Below are positions 22,331 through 34,505 of a stretch of 64,000 nucleotides of DNA, one piece after another. Numbering within the stretch: position 1 is the stretch's first letter; every line of letters starts with the position of its first letter. The notes under the pieces are model-generated. The model saw nothing but the letters and a program-made list of their open reading frames with translations. It did not search any database and had not been told where the DNA came from. The position numbers were made by a program, and so were the translations under genes. The stretch spans positions 860,142,999-860,206,998 of the forward strand of contig NC_056731.1 in assembly GCF_019279795.1 (NCBI RefSeq), written 5' to 3'. Source of the DNA: Protopterus annectens (Eukaryota; Chordata; Ceratodontiformes; Protopteridae).

Positions 22331-22846
22331 ATGAAGAAACTGTTCTGAAAGACTTTTTTGGGATTCCTAATTTTTAATGTGGAAAGCATTTTTTGGAGCA
22401 TAATAATTCAAGGTTCTGAACCAGGTTGAAATAATTGTCTTAAACTGATTTTTGGGAAAATGTTTTTTGCTAGAGTAGTGAAACACAGTCAAACAGTAGT
22501 GTTTTTGTTGTGTCAGTAAATATGCTGATAGGATACAGTCACTTGTAACCTCCTAAGAAAGCTTGAGAATCTTGTGTTGTGCTCCTTACACATGGTTTAG
22601 AACTCACAAACATAGAACCAAGATGCTCTGTTATTACACAAAGCAGATATGTCACAATTCTGACAACAAAGCATGTAAACACAGAATGTCGCCATCAGAA
22701 TGGTAATCAAGTAGAGAAGTGTATATTTCCCACTCCTAAGTTGCATTAATTTTATTCATGTTAGGAATTTTATATATTATTAAAAGTGGGCATGTTGAGT
22801 TATATGTGAATTTGTGTTTTCTGTCATGGTGCAGTAAAAGTTTGAT
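22331..22846. other. No recognised feature
   Basis: AT-rich spacer between the SINE and DIRS copy C. No frames or repeats I can assign. Confidence 0.5.
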
Positions 22847-23010
22847 CTGATGTTGTCAGTCTTCATTTATCCTTCACCTTTGGTACATGGTTCCAATCTT
22901 CGGAACCGGCTTGGCCATTACACAGCTCCTGCAAGCCAAAAACTCTCGAGCTAATACTCTACTCCAGATTATCCCAGATCTCATTTGCTGCTCTTGTCAC
23001 AAGATGCATC
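22847..23010 (+). repeat. DIRS copy C left inverted terminal repeat
   Basis: CTTCATTTATCCTTCACCTT, CGGAACCGGCTTGGCCATTA and CCCAGATCTCATTTGCTGC are mirrored, with differences, in 31395-31551. Confidence 0.8.
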
Positions 23011-23455
23011 AGCCAGATTCTCTTGCAAGCTAAGTAAAAAATTTTCATAGTTTTCCTCAGTTTTTCATTGCTTCTTCTCTTAATTTTTTTCAGCTGTACT
23101 ATTACTTAAATATTTACATATTTCTGTAATTAAAGTTTGTTCTACCCACTTTATCTTATCCTTGTTTATCCCTGTCCCTACACTTCAGTGTTCTCCTCTA
23201 CCATTGCTAGTAGTTCTTCCCTTGTCTTTACTAGTTTCTATCTCACCTTTCTTTGAATGAGTGAGTGTATTGTTTTAACTTGCAGTATTCTTGTCTATCA
23301 TTGTTGCTAGTTCTTTCCCTTTTCCTACCTCTTTTTGGTTCTACTGGCCTACCATTGTTGGTAGCTGTTCCTTTCCTCTCTGTGAGTGTGTGCTTTCTTT
23401 TTAATGTGTGTGAGTGCTGTCTGTTGACAATTGTTTTTTTCTTCATCAACATAGT

Positions 23456-25130
23456 GGATAAATCCAAGGGGAAAACTGGGTTTAAGCAATGCCTAGGTTG
23501 TGGTAGAAAGATGCCCAACTATGATGAACACTCTTCTTGTGTGTACTGCTTGGGTCCGTCACATGTTCAGTAGGACTGTACAATCTGTCAAGCTTTCAGT
23601 TATCGGGCCCTCATAGAAAGGAAAAACAAATTAATCTTAAAAGGTGTAATTAAGTTTTCATTTGAGGAGGCCCTGTCCAAGTCTGACACATCTTCACTTT
23701 CCTTCCCCTCTTCTTCCTGAAATCAGAACTGGGTCAGAAGAGGAGTCATTTAGTGCTGGCTTCTCCTTCAGGTCTGACAGCCAAGAAACAGAAACCTTCG
23801 GCTCCCACACCACCTGCAGACCCGAAGTTTAAGACTAAGAAAATTATGGAACCAACTTCCTCGGCACTATCTGCCATTATTACTTCTGCATCACATGTCT
23901 CAGTGCTGGCCACCACCTCAGTACTGACAACTCTAACTTCCCCATCGGTACCATCTCTGCCTGTGATGCTTCCAGAAATTTTGGAACCAATACCACCCTC
24001 AGTGCAGAACCCTAATATTACTAGTGTACCCAGGACAAGGTAGTTCCCTTCAATTGACCCCTTTGTGGGACAGCTACCAAGTCAGTTCCTAGAAAGACTG
24101 GAATCTCTCTCAGGCTTCTTGGTCCATTCCTGCAGGAGTTTGACTGAAGTCGATGTCATGAGGGTGATGGATCAGTTCTTAGTGGCTGGGAGTCTTTCTG
24201 TCTCCCAGGCCCCACTCCCTTCTGGAGATGGGGCCTTCTGTCCCAGGACTCCACCAGTTTTTCCTCCTCTAACCTCCTCTGAGAGCTTAGAGTTTATGAC
24301 TGTGGTTCCTCCAGTTCCAGCTGCTCCAATGCCGACAGCCTTTTCCCCTTCAGTTCCGGGGTCTGCCTTGAGCTCCTCGGTTCCATCGCTACTGACAGGC
24401 TCCCGAGGCCATGGCTCTGTGGCCAGATCCTAGGGTTTCAGATTGGTTCCAGTTTTTATTTGGGGACGTCCTTGACTCATGGAGCTTCAGCTGACATGGG
24501 CTCTGCCTCAGCTCTTGCTTCAGGGGTGGGTTTCTCAGAGCAGGACTATAGTACCAAGGTTGTCTTTCTCAGTTCCAGGCTGCTGTCCCTCTTCAGGGGG
24601 GGGGCCTGCCTTCCAGGTTATGTTGAGGGCATTGGCCTCTGCTGGTTCTCAGCTGACCCCTCCCATATCAGAATATTACCCCAGGACTCCCTCTTACCCA
24701 AAGCTGCCACCAAACACCACACCTGGGCAGCGAGCACCAAAGCTGCAGGATACCCCTATGCAGGGCCCCTCTTTTTCAGAGCCTCCACAGAGATTACCAC
24801 TGAAGAGACACCCTGGAAAAAGACATGTAAGAGGAAACACTTAGATTCCCCAGAGGAATCTGTCACAGAAAAGATGGACTTCGATGATGGGGAAGGTTCC
24901 CCACTGTCACCCCTTGAAGATGTCTCATTTGGAGTCATTAACTGGAAGCCCAAACACCCTGCATCTGAGGAGTTGGTGTACCTACAAGCCTTTGGCGCTC
25001 ACCCATGTACTTCATGGGTGGCCCCCCTCCTGCTGACTAGCTTATTAAATTTATCATACAGTGGTCTCAGAAGGCCTCTGACTGTGTAGAGCCAATCCCC
25101 ATGAGACCAGACAGAATTCTTTTAGCACCG
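23456..25130 (+). pseudogene. DIRS copy C Gag-like ORF, 5' part
   Basis: The frame DKSKGKTGFKQCLGCGRKMP, SSCVYCLGPSHVQ, stop, DCTICQAFSYRALIERKNKL gives the Cys/His block seen in sister copies. A Ser/Thr/Pro-rich region follows in changing frames, then KRHLDSPE, DFDDGEGSPLSPLEDVSF and LQAFGAHPCTSWVAP (24830-25030), equivalent to KRKHIDSPE and SEGSP in copy B. It ends at the L2-type insertion after HWTKG near 25145. At least five stops or shifts. Confidence 0.8.
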
Positions 25131-25149
25131 GAAGACCACCGACATTGGA

Positions 25150-27900
25150 CTAAGGGGTTATTTATTTATTTATTTACATTTGGTAACCAGGTGCCCGACT
25201 TGGCAAAAACAAAGCCATTTTTCAGCGGAGACCTGGTGAGAAAAGCTCCCAAGTAAAATTACAGTATTTATAGTAAAAAATGCATGGTAGAGTACATAGT
25301 GTTACTAAGAAGTAAACATAATTACAGTAAAGGCAAGTTAGTAACAGATGTTAAAATCAAATCAGAAAATCAATCGAATCAAATAAAAATAAAAAAATCA
25401 ATCAAATTGAGTTAAATAGGCAAAATGACAAGAGTAAGTTAGGGAGTTAACTTAGCCAGAGGAAGTACATGAGCATAACCAGTGATTGGAGAAATATTTT
25501 GTAAGGAGCTGTTTGAAGTTATGAGTATTAGGAATAGATAGTAGGTGCTGGGGAAAGAAATTCCAAGATTTGGCTATGGAGTAGCTGTATAAAGAATCAC
25601 CATGAAAGTTGTGGGTTTTGATAACTTTGAGCAAGATTTTATCAGCTGACCTGAGTGAGGTAAGATTAGAATAGTGTTGAATGAGGCTGGATAGGGCTGG
25701 GCAATAGTCTGGTTTATGGATAACAAAGTAACCTACTATTAGCTGGTTTAGAGCGAGTAAGTTTGGGAGTTCAATCCAGTTGAGTTTTTGTAGGGTGATG
25801 CAATGGTGAGATCTGTGGGGAAGGTTAGCGGCAAATTTGGCGATTTTATTATAGCAAGCTTCTAGGTTATTCAAGTCAGATTTACAAAGGTTTGTGAAGA
25901 CTTGAGAACAGTAGAGAAGGGTGGATAGTAAGTGAGTCCTGGCAGTGGCTATTCTCACATAATTAGATAGATATGGTTTATCCCTATAGAGAGCACCTAA
26001 TTTTGTGTGGACTTTTTTGATTATTAAAGCAATATGTCTGTCAAATTTTAGGTTGCAGTCTAGGGTAACAGCAAGGAGTTTAGTATGTTCGATAGGTTCA
26101 ATTTTTGTACCATTGGAGGCAAAGATAGAGAGATGTGTTTGTTGTTTTTTATTGGGGGAATTAGAAAATACCATAAGTTTAGTCTTGTTAGGGTTTTAAA
26201 TGAGTTGGTGGTTTGATAGGTATTTTTCGATGTTATGTAGGGCAGTCTGAGGGTTTACTTGGAGTTCATTTAAGGAAAGGGCGGTGCAAATAAGGGAAGC
26301 ATCATCAGTATATTGAATGATGGAGGAAGGTGTAGCTGCAGTGTAAAGATCATTAGTAAAGATAATAAAGAGAAGTGGGCCTAAGATAGAGGCTTGTGGG
26401 ACGCCGACAGTGATGGGTAAAAGGGGTGATAGTTTGTATTCCGATATGATGGCTTGTTTACAGTTGGAGAGGTAGCGGTGGAACCAGTGTAGGTTATTGG
26501 AGCTGAAATTGAGAGAGGCAAGTTTGTTCAGGAGTATTTGATGGGATACAGTGGGCTTTTGACATATCAAGGAAGGTGGCAGAGACAAGGTGGTTATTGT
26601 TTTTGAGGTGGTTTACAGTATTGGTGAAACTTAATAGAGCGGTGCTAGTACTATGTTTGTTGTGGAAAATATACTGAGTAGAAGATAGAAGGTTATGCTT
26701 TAGAAGATGGTCTAATGTCTGTTTACGCAGGCATTTTTCTAAGATTTTGTCAAGTGGAGAAAGTACAGCTATAGGCCTATAGTTAGAAAGGTCAGTAGAG
26801 GACCTTTCATTGTGCAGGGGTATGACATGAGATAGCAGAGTGAGCCCGAGCACAATGAGGGCAAATAGAGCGGGGTTACACCAGGCTATGAGCTGCAGAG
26901 ATAGTGTAAAAAAAATCTATAAGTGTTATATGAGAAAGGGAAAAAGGAGCTGAGAAGGTAGGTAAATAATGGAGCAGTACCCAAGCAGAAATATCCAGTA
27001 TGAAGAAGTGTAGAGGCTGTGTTAAAGAAAAAGGGGATAAAACAGAGAGCTACAAAACTAAAATCACAAGGAAATGCAGGAGGGTAAGGGGAGTGGAAGC
27101 TATGGAACAGGGAGCCAAAAAGGTGGGTAGGTAGGGAAGACAAATGATTAAGGGCTGAAAAAATAGTTAGAGAAAAGACAGCGGCAAAAAAAAAGAGGGC
27201 CTCTAACGTGAGAAAGGCGGGTGAAAAAAGAAATGAAAAAATATAGGAAATGAGCTATGGGAGAGAAATGTTTAGAGAGGAGTGGGTTGCTGGCGTCCCT
27301 AACACTGCACACGTATCCCTCCAAGGTGTGGCCTTAATTCAGAGCCAAAAAGTCACTAATGCACTAATAACATCCAGGTGACCACAAAAGATAACACATA
27401 CTTTTGTTAAATGGATTTTTGATTGAGATGGCTGAAATAATCCTCACAAATGACTCAGGGGACTGCTCTACTTTACAGAGATGTATGGTCTCACAGGACA
27501 GAGTATTGGCACCAGGGGCGAGAGTTGAGGGGCTGTAAAAAATGAATGAAAGGAAAAAGAAAAAAGATGAGGACAATGTGGGCTATGCTGTTGTACACTA
27601 ACACAGGACTGACAACAGAGATGAGGGATGATAAAAATAACCAGAGAAGTGAAATAGGCAAATACAAATAATATTTAAGCTGTGAAAAGTGGTATGAATC
27701 AAATGCTGCAGTCAGCAATGCTGTATAATAACATTGAAATATGCAACATTTTAGGCTGTGTAAACATTAAACTAGTTACAATGAGTTATAAGGTTAGACA
27801 CTAGAAGAATATCAGCTAGGTTCACACTTTTATCCAATAGGCAGTTAGCGCAGTATGGTTAAAACATGTGCGAGTATAATGCTGCCAAAACAAATAACAA
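25150..27900 (-). mobile_element. L2-type LINE inserted in DIRS copy C
   Basis: It is bounded by copy C Gag sequence on both sides (HWTKG left, VDAMVLAAATKK-like right). Its 3' end on the minus strand carries blocks GGAGCTTTTCTCACC, AAAAATGGCTTTG and GCCAAGTCGGGCACC followed by (AAATAAAT)n at 25155-25180. ORF2 RT covers about 25452-26853. The 5' part 26860-27900 has only weak minus-strand frames, and I see no endonuclease, so it may be 5' UTR or other inserted sequence. Confidence 0.75.
25452..26853 (-). pseudogene. L2-type LINE ORF2, RT domain
   Basis: Minus-strand pieces in order: LSNYRPIAVLSPLDKILEKC (motif 2 region), FHNKHSTSTALLSFTNTVNH, SATFLDMSKA with the motif A Asp, then after a shift VGVPQASILGPLLFIIFTND and YTDDASLI at about 26300 with both catalytic Asp. 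VTLDCNLKFDRHIALIIKKV and a C-terminal region ending near LLTKYFSNHW follow, to the stop near 25452. At least one frameshift (about 26545) and one in-frame stop (about 26195) break it. The endonuclease is absent. Clade L2 is favoured by the tail and the Y-DD context. Confidence 0.8.
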
Positions 27901-27904
27901 TACT

Positions 27905-28500
27905 GCATTGGCAGTAGATGCCATGGTGCTTGCGGCAGCCACCAAGAAGTAACTTGTAGAAGAGAGTTCCACTGTTCATCCCCCTAATCGAGAGTCCAGG
28001 GCGATGAACAGATTTGAAAAGCAAGTGTATGCATCATCGACCTCCGCTTTAAGGTCCTTGAATTTTATGGCACATTTTATTAGGTTCCAGAGGGATCTGA
28101 TCAAGGAATTGTCAGATACCTTTGAAGGGGCTGTGTCTGAAGAGGTCCAAGATAATGTGGCTTCCCAGCTGTCTACCCTGGAGTCTATTTCCAACTCATC
28201 CATGAGGCTCATCTTGCATGCAGCCGAAGGGACGACTAGGGCAGCAGGATCCAGCGTTGCCATAAGGCGACACACCTGGGCACACTTGTGTGAGTTTGTG
28301 GAACCATTTAGGTCTTCTTCATCAGTGCTTTTTTTGACGGATCTTCCTTGTTTGTCCCCAATGTCAGAGAAACATTAGCCAGATGTGAGAAAGATGGAAA
28401 GACCGTATCTGCAGTGGGCACATGTTTTTCTGCTCCCCAATGGTCCTACTCTAGGAGCCCAAGGAGCAGCAAGATGTGGTTGAAAAAATCCCAAGGGCCT
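27905..28500 (+). pseudogene. DIRS copy C Gag-like ORF, 3' part
   Basis: Gag resumes with VDAMVLAAATKK, MNRFEKQVYASSTSALRSLN, RDLIKELSDTFEG, SMRLILHAAEGTTRAAGSS and VAIRRHTWAHLCEFVEPF, then after a shift VRETLARCEKDGKTVSAVG. These match copy E residues of the conserved C-terminal half. The join across the L2-type insert loses a few codons. Confidence 0.8.
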
Positions 28501-28559
28501 TTTCAGGACAGACGTGGTGGTGGCTCCCCTCAGGGCTTAGTGGGAGCTCCAGTGGAAGA

Positions 28560-29770
28560 CACTGACCCCGTGGCAGAGGTGGCCCACAAAATCAGGGTTT
28601 CAGAGAGTCTTTCTCTGGGAAACCCTACCAGCACTCCTGAAATGGGGCCCGATTACTTACCTCTGGAAGCAGTTGGGGGAAGATTCTTTCTGCACTTGAG
28701 GGCCTGGCGGCAAATAACAGATACTTGGGTGCAAAGGATTATTATCAGAGTTTACCACATTCCCTTCACTCTCATTTCAAGGTGAAGAAGATGACTCCCC
28801 GATGTTCCACCCAATCAGAAGGATGAAGCAGCTATGTAAATTCAAAAGTTGCTAGAGAAAAGAGTCATCCAAGAAGTCCCACCAGACCTCATAAGATCCA
28901 GATTTTACTCAAGGGTCTTTTTGGTGCCAAAAAAGACAGGGGACTTGAGACCAATTTTGGACCTCAGCCTTCTGAACTAAGTCTGACTGAAGGTCTAGAG
29001 TTCATAGGAGCCTATCTAAATACCGTCACTTGTACAGCTTCCCTTCCTTTGCACAGGCTACAAAAGATAAGATCCCAAGTACAAGCCATTCTCTCCATCA
29101 ACAAGGTACCCGCACTCATAGTCCTTCAAGCCTTAGGGTCCATGGCAGCTGCCATTACCTTAGTTCCGCTAGCAAGATTTCACGTGAGACTACTACAGTG
29201 GCTTTTGGCATCCCAATGGTCTATCCTGACCCATCTATTGACTCGTCCCACTTTAATCACCAGTCATTGCAAGAAGGACTTATCCTGGTGGATAGAATCT
29301 GAGGAAATTCTATTCGGCGGACACCTCATTCCACCTCAACCCAAGGCCATAGTGACCACGGATGCCTCCCAGATGTCGTGAGGGGAATATTATCTGAGAA
29401 GAACAGTCCAAGGCACTTGGTCCCCTGTGGAGGTCAATCTGCATATCAGTGTTCTGCAACTGAGGGCAGTGCTCTTAACATTGCAAGCCTTCCAAGCTGT
29501 CATCCCTCTAGGAACAGTTGCAAGTCAGACAACATGTCAGTAGTCTGGTACATCAAAAAAACAGGGCAGAAACAAGTCTTACCCCCTGTGTCGAGAAGGT
29601 CACAGAGTGTGCCAATGGGCAATATCCTCCAACTGCTTTGTGATAGCAATGCACATCCCGGGTAGCTCAAACGTGATAGTGGCAAACTGAACAGATGCAA
29701 TCTCCTGCCTCATGAGTGGTCTTTCAATCTCAGAGTGGTGAAGGAGATTTTCCGTCGCTGGGGCCAGCCG
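28560..29770 (+). pseudogene. DIRS copy C RT (core deleted) and RNase H
   Basis: The RT N-terminal part reads GGRFFLHLRAWRQIT (28675), SRVFLVPKKTGDLRPILDLS (28915). It then jumps at about 28980 to EFIGAYLNTVTC, a position some 430 bp further on in copy B, so motifs A to C including YLDD are gone. The thumb-like region LQALGSMAAAITLVPLARFH and the RNase H start VTTDASQMS with a stop follow. SDNMSVVWYIKKTGQKQ near 29525 is the second RNase H block. Confidence 0.8.
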
Positions 29771-31140
29771 TGCTGTGACCTCTTTGCATAACCCCTGAAC
29801 AACAACTGCAGCAGCTGCTTTGCCCTAATCCCCCCTTAGGGGAGTCCCTGAGAGATGTTCTTCTTCACGATTGGTCCTTGGGACTACTCTATGCCTTTCT
29901 CCCCTTCCCACTGATTCTTCTCTTCTTAAAGAAAGCCAGCTGGTTGAGAAGCAAGGTGATCCTCATTGCACCCTTTTGGCCTCAACAAGTCTGGTTCCTC
30001 TTTCTGTGGCCTCATCTAATTCACTTCACTATCTATGGACTCTGGACCCAGTTCCGGATCTTCTACCTCATCCACAGGAATTGGTGCCCCCCCCCCAATT
30101 TTGAGAACCTCAAGCTTATAGCTTGGATCCTCCAACTCCGTTAGTCGCCAGTTAGAAAAATGTATCTTCTCCAGTCCAAAAAATCTTACTGGCTTTCCAT
30201 AGACCTTCCACCAGGAAACTTTACCACAGCAAGTGGGAAAAGATTTTCCATTTGGGTGCACGGTAATGGTCTTAAACCTTTCTCCGCACCATTTGAAAAG
30301 GTATTGGAGTTTTTAGCTATGCTTTTTGGACAAGGAGCCTCTGCTTCTGCAGTTAAGGTCCAACTAGCCACTATTTCCAATTTCCACAATGGCTTTGAAG
30401 ACCATTCACTAATTTCCCATAGACTGTGTAAAGTGTTCATGAAGGGAGCCTTGCAGTTGGAACCACTGAGTAAATACCCTTTAGCTCCTTGGGATCTGAC
30501 TATAGTTTTGCAGTCTTTGGTACATTTTTGAACTGTCATTTAAAGTTTATTTCATGGAAGACCATTTTCTTATAGCCATTACCTCCACCAGAAGGATTTC
30601 TGAAATACAAGCACTATCTTCAAAACCCCCATATTTGATTTGTCATAAGGATAGGGTTTCACTAAGAACCAACCCATCTTTTCTTCCTAAGGTGGTCTCA
30701 GAAACTAATATTAATCAAACCATTGACTTACCTGTTTTCTTTCCAAAATTTTCCAACAAAGGTGAAAATTGCTTACATTTGCTGGATGTTCACAGACAAT
30801 TGTGATTCTACTTCAGCAGAACTAAAGAATTTAGAAAATTGGATCAGTTATTTGTCTCCTTTTCTGGTCCATCTCTGGGGAAATCTATTTCAAAAGTCAG
30901 AAGCTATATTACTTTCATATACAATAAAAGAATCTCCAGTTACCAGTGCCAGTGAGAGTGCATTTTACTAGGGCAATAGACACATCTGCTGTTTTCCATT
31001 CCAAGGCCTCCTTGGATGAAATATGGGCAGGAGCAACCTGGGCTACTCTGCATACCTTTATCATTCATTACAAATTGGATCTGGTCTCCAGGGGAAGAGC
31101 ATCCTTTGTCTCTATGGTTCTCAGGAATATCCTTCCATAA
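29770..31140 (+). pseudogene. DIRS copy C methyltransferase-like segment and tyrosine recombinase
   Basis: Methyltransferase-like remains: CCDLFA near 29770, LLYAFLPFPLIL near 29885 and VILIAPFWPQQVWFLF near 29960. Recombinase: FSIWVHGNGLKPFSAPFEKV, KVQLATISNFHNGF, LCKVFMKG, LIAITSTRRISEIQALS (box I Arg near 30595), VHFTRAIDTSAVFHS (HxxR near 30960) and FIIHYKLD (Tyr near 31070), ending at TAA about 31138. Catalytic residues persist but at least three shifts or stops separate them. Confidence 0.8.
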
Positions 31141-31154
31141 GACCACCAAAGATC

Positions 31155-31551
31155 TAAAGCAGATGGGGACTCTGTCCCAAAGGTCAAAGATAAATGAAGA
31201 TTGATAACATCAGGTAAAGAAGTTATGTACTTACCATAATGTTCCATCTTTGTTGTCAACCTTCATTTATCCTTCACACCCCATCCTTTTTCCCCCTCCT
31301 GCAGACTTTTTTGAGGATCTGACGCTTGTCCTGGTAACTTTATCAGGTTTGACCTTGGACATAGCCTCTTCAATTCCATATACATATTTTTCTGTCTTCC
31401 TGTGTAGCTGCAAACTAGATCAGAGGTAATCTGGAGAGGGGTATTGTGGGTAGAGTCTTAACTCAAGATTTTTGTCTTGAGCGACTTGTGTAATGGCCAA
31501 GCCAGTTCTGCGGATCAGAACTGTGTCCCAAAGGTCAAAGATAAATGAAGA
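31155..31551 (+). repeat. DIRS copy C internal complementary region and truncated right inverted repeat
   Basis: 31165-31190 (CCCAAAGGTCAAAGATAAAT...) is the inverse of the left end, and 31211-31275 begins AAAGAAGTTATGTACTTACC. The right repeat runs to GATAAATGAAG at 31551, where similarity ends, so the last ~45 bp is deleted. Confidence 0.8.
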
Positions 31552-32857
31552 TTTTAACTTATTATTTTTAACACATTCACATTCTTTAACTGTGGAGAAT
31601 TACATCTCTAGCAAACTACATAAATTCTTGAGTTCCTAGACCTTTTCTGAAAAATCAGGTTAAAAAGCATTAGTCAAACAAATTTAAATATCGTCACAAA
31701 CAGTTAATGCAATTTAATATATACAAAAACAAGTGCTCTTCAGAAAAAACACTTCTGAACAGTAATGGTATTCAGTACAGTCAAAGAATCAATATTATAA
31801 ATATGTTGTATGCAAAACATTCAAGTTTGTATTTTTTGTAAATTTCCAGAGACAACTTTTCCTGTGTTTGAAACTTTACAAACTAGAGTCATAGAGCCAG
31901 TATCAGCTTTGTTTAGCCAGACCTCTGATGTCATATAATGGAAAGCAATCCTTTTTGTTTGTTTGTTTCCTTCTGCTTGTAGAACTATGAAAATTATACT
32001 ACGTTTGCATAATTAACAACAAAAGCAACATACATCTGCCAAGCTGTGCAACATACTTCAAGTATCAAAGACAGTTTTCACCAGCATTTTAGAATTCAGT
32101 TTAAATCGTGTATGCCACTTGTATTCTTCTGTCTTCCATCTTGATATTTCACATCATGCCACAGTAATATTTAACTCACTCATATATAAAATGTGAAATG
32201 AAGTATGACATTATGTGTAACAGTTAAATAAGTGTTACTATCTCATTTGCAGTGTATCCTAGACAACGTTTTATTGTTGTTTTATTTCATGCATCATGTC
32301 CTTTCATACGTTGCTTGTTATTAATGGGCAGGTTATTTGGTTAAGGAAGACAACTCCAAACAGTGTCGTGACACAATATGACACTATGGGTGTTAAATGA
32401 AAGTACATCAGAAAGGTGCTATAGAAAGAACTGACTTAGTATTGTGACAAGACCATATCCTATGGTGCTTTTGCTCCATCTTCAGGTTGGAGAGTAGTTC
32501 CTGTCTCCTTTCAGCTGTAAAGTGCTGCTCCGCTTAAATATTGAAATTTTGACTTTTGTTTCTGCCTGCTAGTAGATACACAGGAGGAAATATACAATGA
32601 GTTATTCATTTTTATGAATTAAGTTTCACTTTAAGAACTCTGTAACATACGGAATGTCAGCATTCAAAGCTAGATCAAACTGGAGATCTCAAATGATGTA
32701 GTGAAGAACAGATGTTTTCCCTGGTCACTCTGAAAATAGATTGATTTAAATCAATTAAAATGCTGATTATTTGACTAAAAAAAAGCAGTGTTTTGAGTGA
32801 TAGCTTTTGTGGCATTCATGAGAAAAGCAGAGAGGTAACTGAAAAAAGAATCAAAAC
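31552..32857. other. No recognised feature
   Basis: AT-rich spacer of 1.3 kb. No open frame, repeat or RNA signature I can assign. Confidence 0.5.
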
Positions 32858-33282
32858 GGTTTACCTTCATATTGTTGGAAATTACAATATTGATCGCGCA
32901 TTTGGGCGAACCAAATGTGCGAATTTCAAATGTCAACATTCTCAGAAGTTTGAAAAATCAGCAAATCAAACAGCTGATTCGTTGACTTTTGAACTAGAAT
33001 GTCGAAGACACATCGTAATGCAGGGGGGGGCAAGTCCCCCTGCACCCCTACTTTAATATAAAAACTCAGAGATTGCACTACAGTGGGGAAAGGGATAATT
33101 TCCCGATCCCCGCTATAGTGCAATCCGCACCCACAATGTTGAATCTGCAATGACTGAATGACCATGTGCATTCAGCCATTGCACATTCAGACAACTTTTT
33201 TTAGCGGTTTTGCAACTTTAAAATCCGCCTTTCGCACAAAGTGATTTTGCACGAGTGCAGAACACACTTATGAAGGTAAACC
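32858..33282. mobile_element. Hairpin-rich MITE (425 bp)
   Basis: Both ends carry the 14-bp inverted repeat GGTTTACCTTCATA (32858-32871) and TATGAAGGTAAACC (33269-33282). Internally there are at least three hairpins: CGCGCATTTGG/CCAAATGTGCG (32895-32921), GCAGGGGG/CCCCCTGC (33020-33043) and a 19-bp arm pair GATTGCACTACAGTGGGGA (33071-33089) with 33107-33125. Flanks ATCAAAAC and AAAAAAAC could be a decayed 8-bp target duplication. No transposase. Superfamily unknown; an hAT-like 8-bp duplication would be one option. Confidence 0.7.
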
Positions 33283-33419
33283 AAAAAAACAACTAAAAGC
33301 TGTAGACTTTTGAGGAATACTGGTTGATGACATGGGGAAAATGGAGAAAGAAGCCCTGCCCTAAATTTGATTTGGAATATTATTGTATCTACTGACCCTC
33401 CAGCAGTTTCATTTTGATA

Positions 33420-33780
33420 AACTTTGAGAAAATTCAAAAGGTTAACAATGAATTGTATAGTTGTGTACAGTCACTGAACAAAAGGGGCTCTGATGTTTTG
33501 GTATCTTGAATAATAATTCTGATGCTGTTGAAACCCTACAAGAGAATAAGTTACTAAAAAAAAATCAAGTGTTTTAATTTGGAAACAAAGCTGGCACCTT
33601 TGAAGGATAAACAAACTGACCAAGAGGATATGGCTGAAAGGAAAAATATCCAAGTGACTGGGGTTCCAGACAAGGAAGAAGAGATAGACTGTGCAGCCTT
33701 TATGAAGGAAGGATTGGTAGCATAGACTGGTTTTAGGCAAGTCGTATCAAAATTTAGAGAGAGTTTGCAACCACTTTAAG
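33420..33780 (+). pseudogene. L1-type LINE ORF1 relic
   Basis: The frame at 33590-33725 reads KLAPLKDKQTDQEDMAERKN, IQVTGVPDKEEEIDCAAFMK and EGLVA, matching the coiled-coil to RRM boundary of L1/Tx1-type ORF1 (typically DLENR-RRNNIRI-GIPE...FM-EWLP). Upstream 33500-33590 looks like decayed coiled coil. Shifted and stopped in several places. Confidence 0.55.
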
Positions 33781-34335
33781 TTTGTTTGACCGTTAGCTAA
33801 TAACATCCACTTTCTGTCCTTCAGTGGCAGGTTAGGAATTTAACCCTGTTTCTCTTCCTGCTTCTTTGTCCCCTTATTCTGCCTCTTCTCTGTAAACCTT
33901 CAATTGTTCTGTGTCCCCTAAACCAAGCTTCCCAACCCTTAACCTGCCCCTCTCTTGTCTGGCAAATTCTCATTCCCCAGATAACAGCTGTTTCTACTGG
34001 ATATCAGATTTGTTCTGTAATTAGTTCACTGTAGGCTGCTAGTTGTCCGTATTGGAAGATTTCCTGATTGGCTGGATAACCCACCCTAACCCTTGGCCCC
34101 ATGCCTGCTGTTCTTTTAACTGGAACAATTTCTGTAGCAATTGCCTCATTGTTCACTATCTTTTGCTTCCTGTTGGTCCATAGCCCTGACTCCAGGCTTT
34201 AGCTGGCCATTAACTTATTGGTTGCCCAGGGTCTCCTTCAAGGCAGTCCAGCTTGAGTATGTTGGGTTATTTTATTCTAGCCAGTATGCTTATGTTTTAC
34301 TTCATCCTTGAATATTTTGTTGGTCAGTTCCTTTG
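33781..34335. other. No recognised feature
   Basis: Pyrimidine-rich sequence with CTGATTGGCTG and CCAAT-like boxes near 34065. It separates the two L1 relic parts and is probably another insertion, but I cannot classify it. Confidence 0.4.
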
Positions 34336-34459
34336 GAAGGGATGTTGGATTTTTTTATCATGTTAATGCCATGCAAGCATATATTCCGTGCAAGAGAAAA
34401 CACTCTAGTATTAAGGCCTGAAGGAAGTCTGATGTAGTTGGCAAATCACTTACCTTAAG

Positions 34460-34475
34460 GTTTAACTCGATAAAA
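34460..34475 (+). repeat. Target-site duplication of PLE1, left copy
   Basis: GTTTAACTCGATAAAA, identical to 36749-36764. Confidence 0.85.
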
Positions 34476-34505
34476 TTTTCAATTTTCAATTTTCTCACTG
34501 TCGAT

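Larger units (their letters stand above)
22847..31551 (+). mobile_element. DIRS-type retrotransposon copy C, interrupted by an L2-type LINE
   Basis: The left end starts CTGATGTTGTCAGTCTTC and is mirrored at 31160-31200 in the internal complementary region, whose second half again begins TAAAGAAGTTATGTAC. The right inverted repeat (about 31395-31551) mirrors 22870-23010 but is cut before the outermost ~45 bp. Gag, RT, RNase H, methyltransferase and recombinase follow in order. An L2-type LINE (about 25150-27900) splits Gag, and a deletion of about 0.4 kb near 28980 removes the RT core. Confidence 0.85.

Noticed and set aside
30900..30970. The recombinase stop of B and D also present in copy C
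   Set aside because: A TAA appears at a similar place, but copy C has changed frame there, so the stop is not at a homologous codon.
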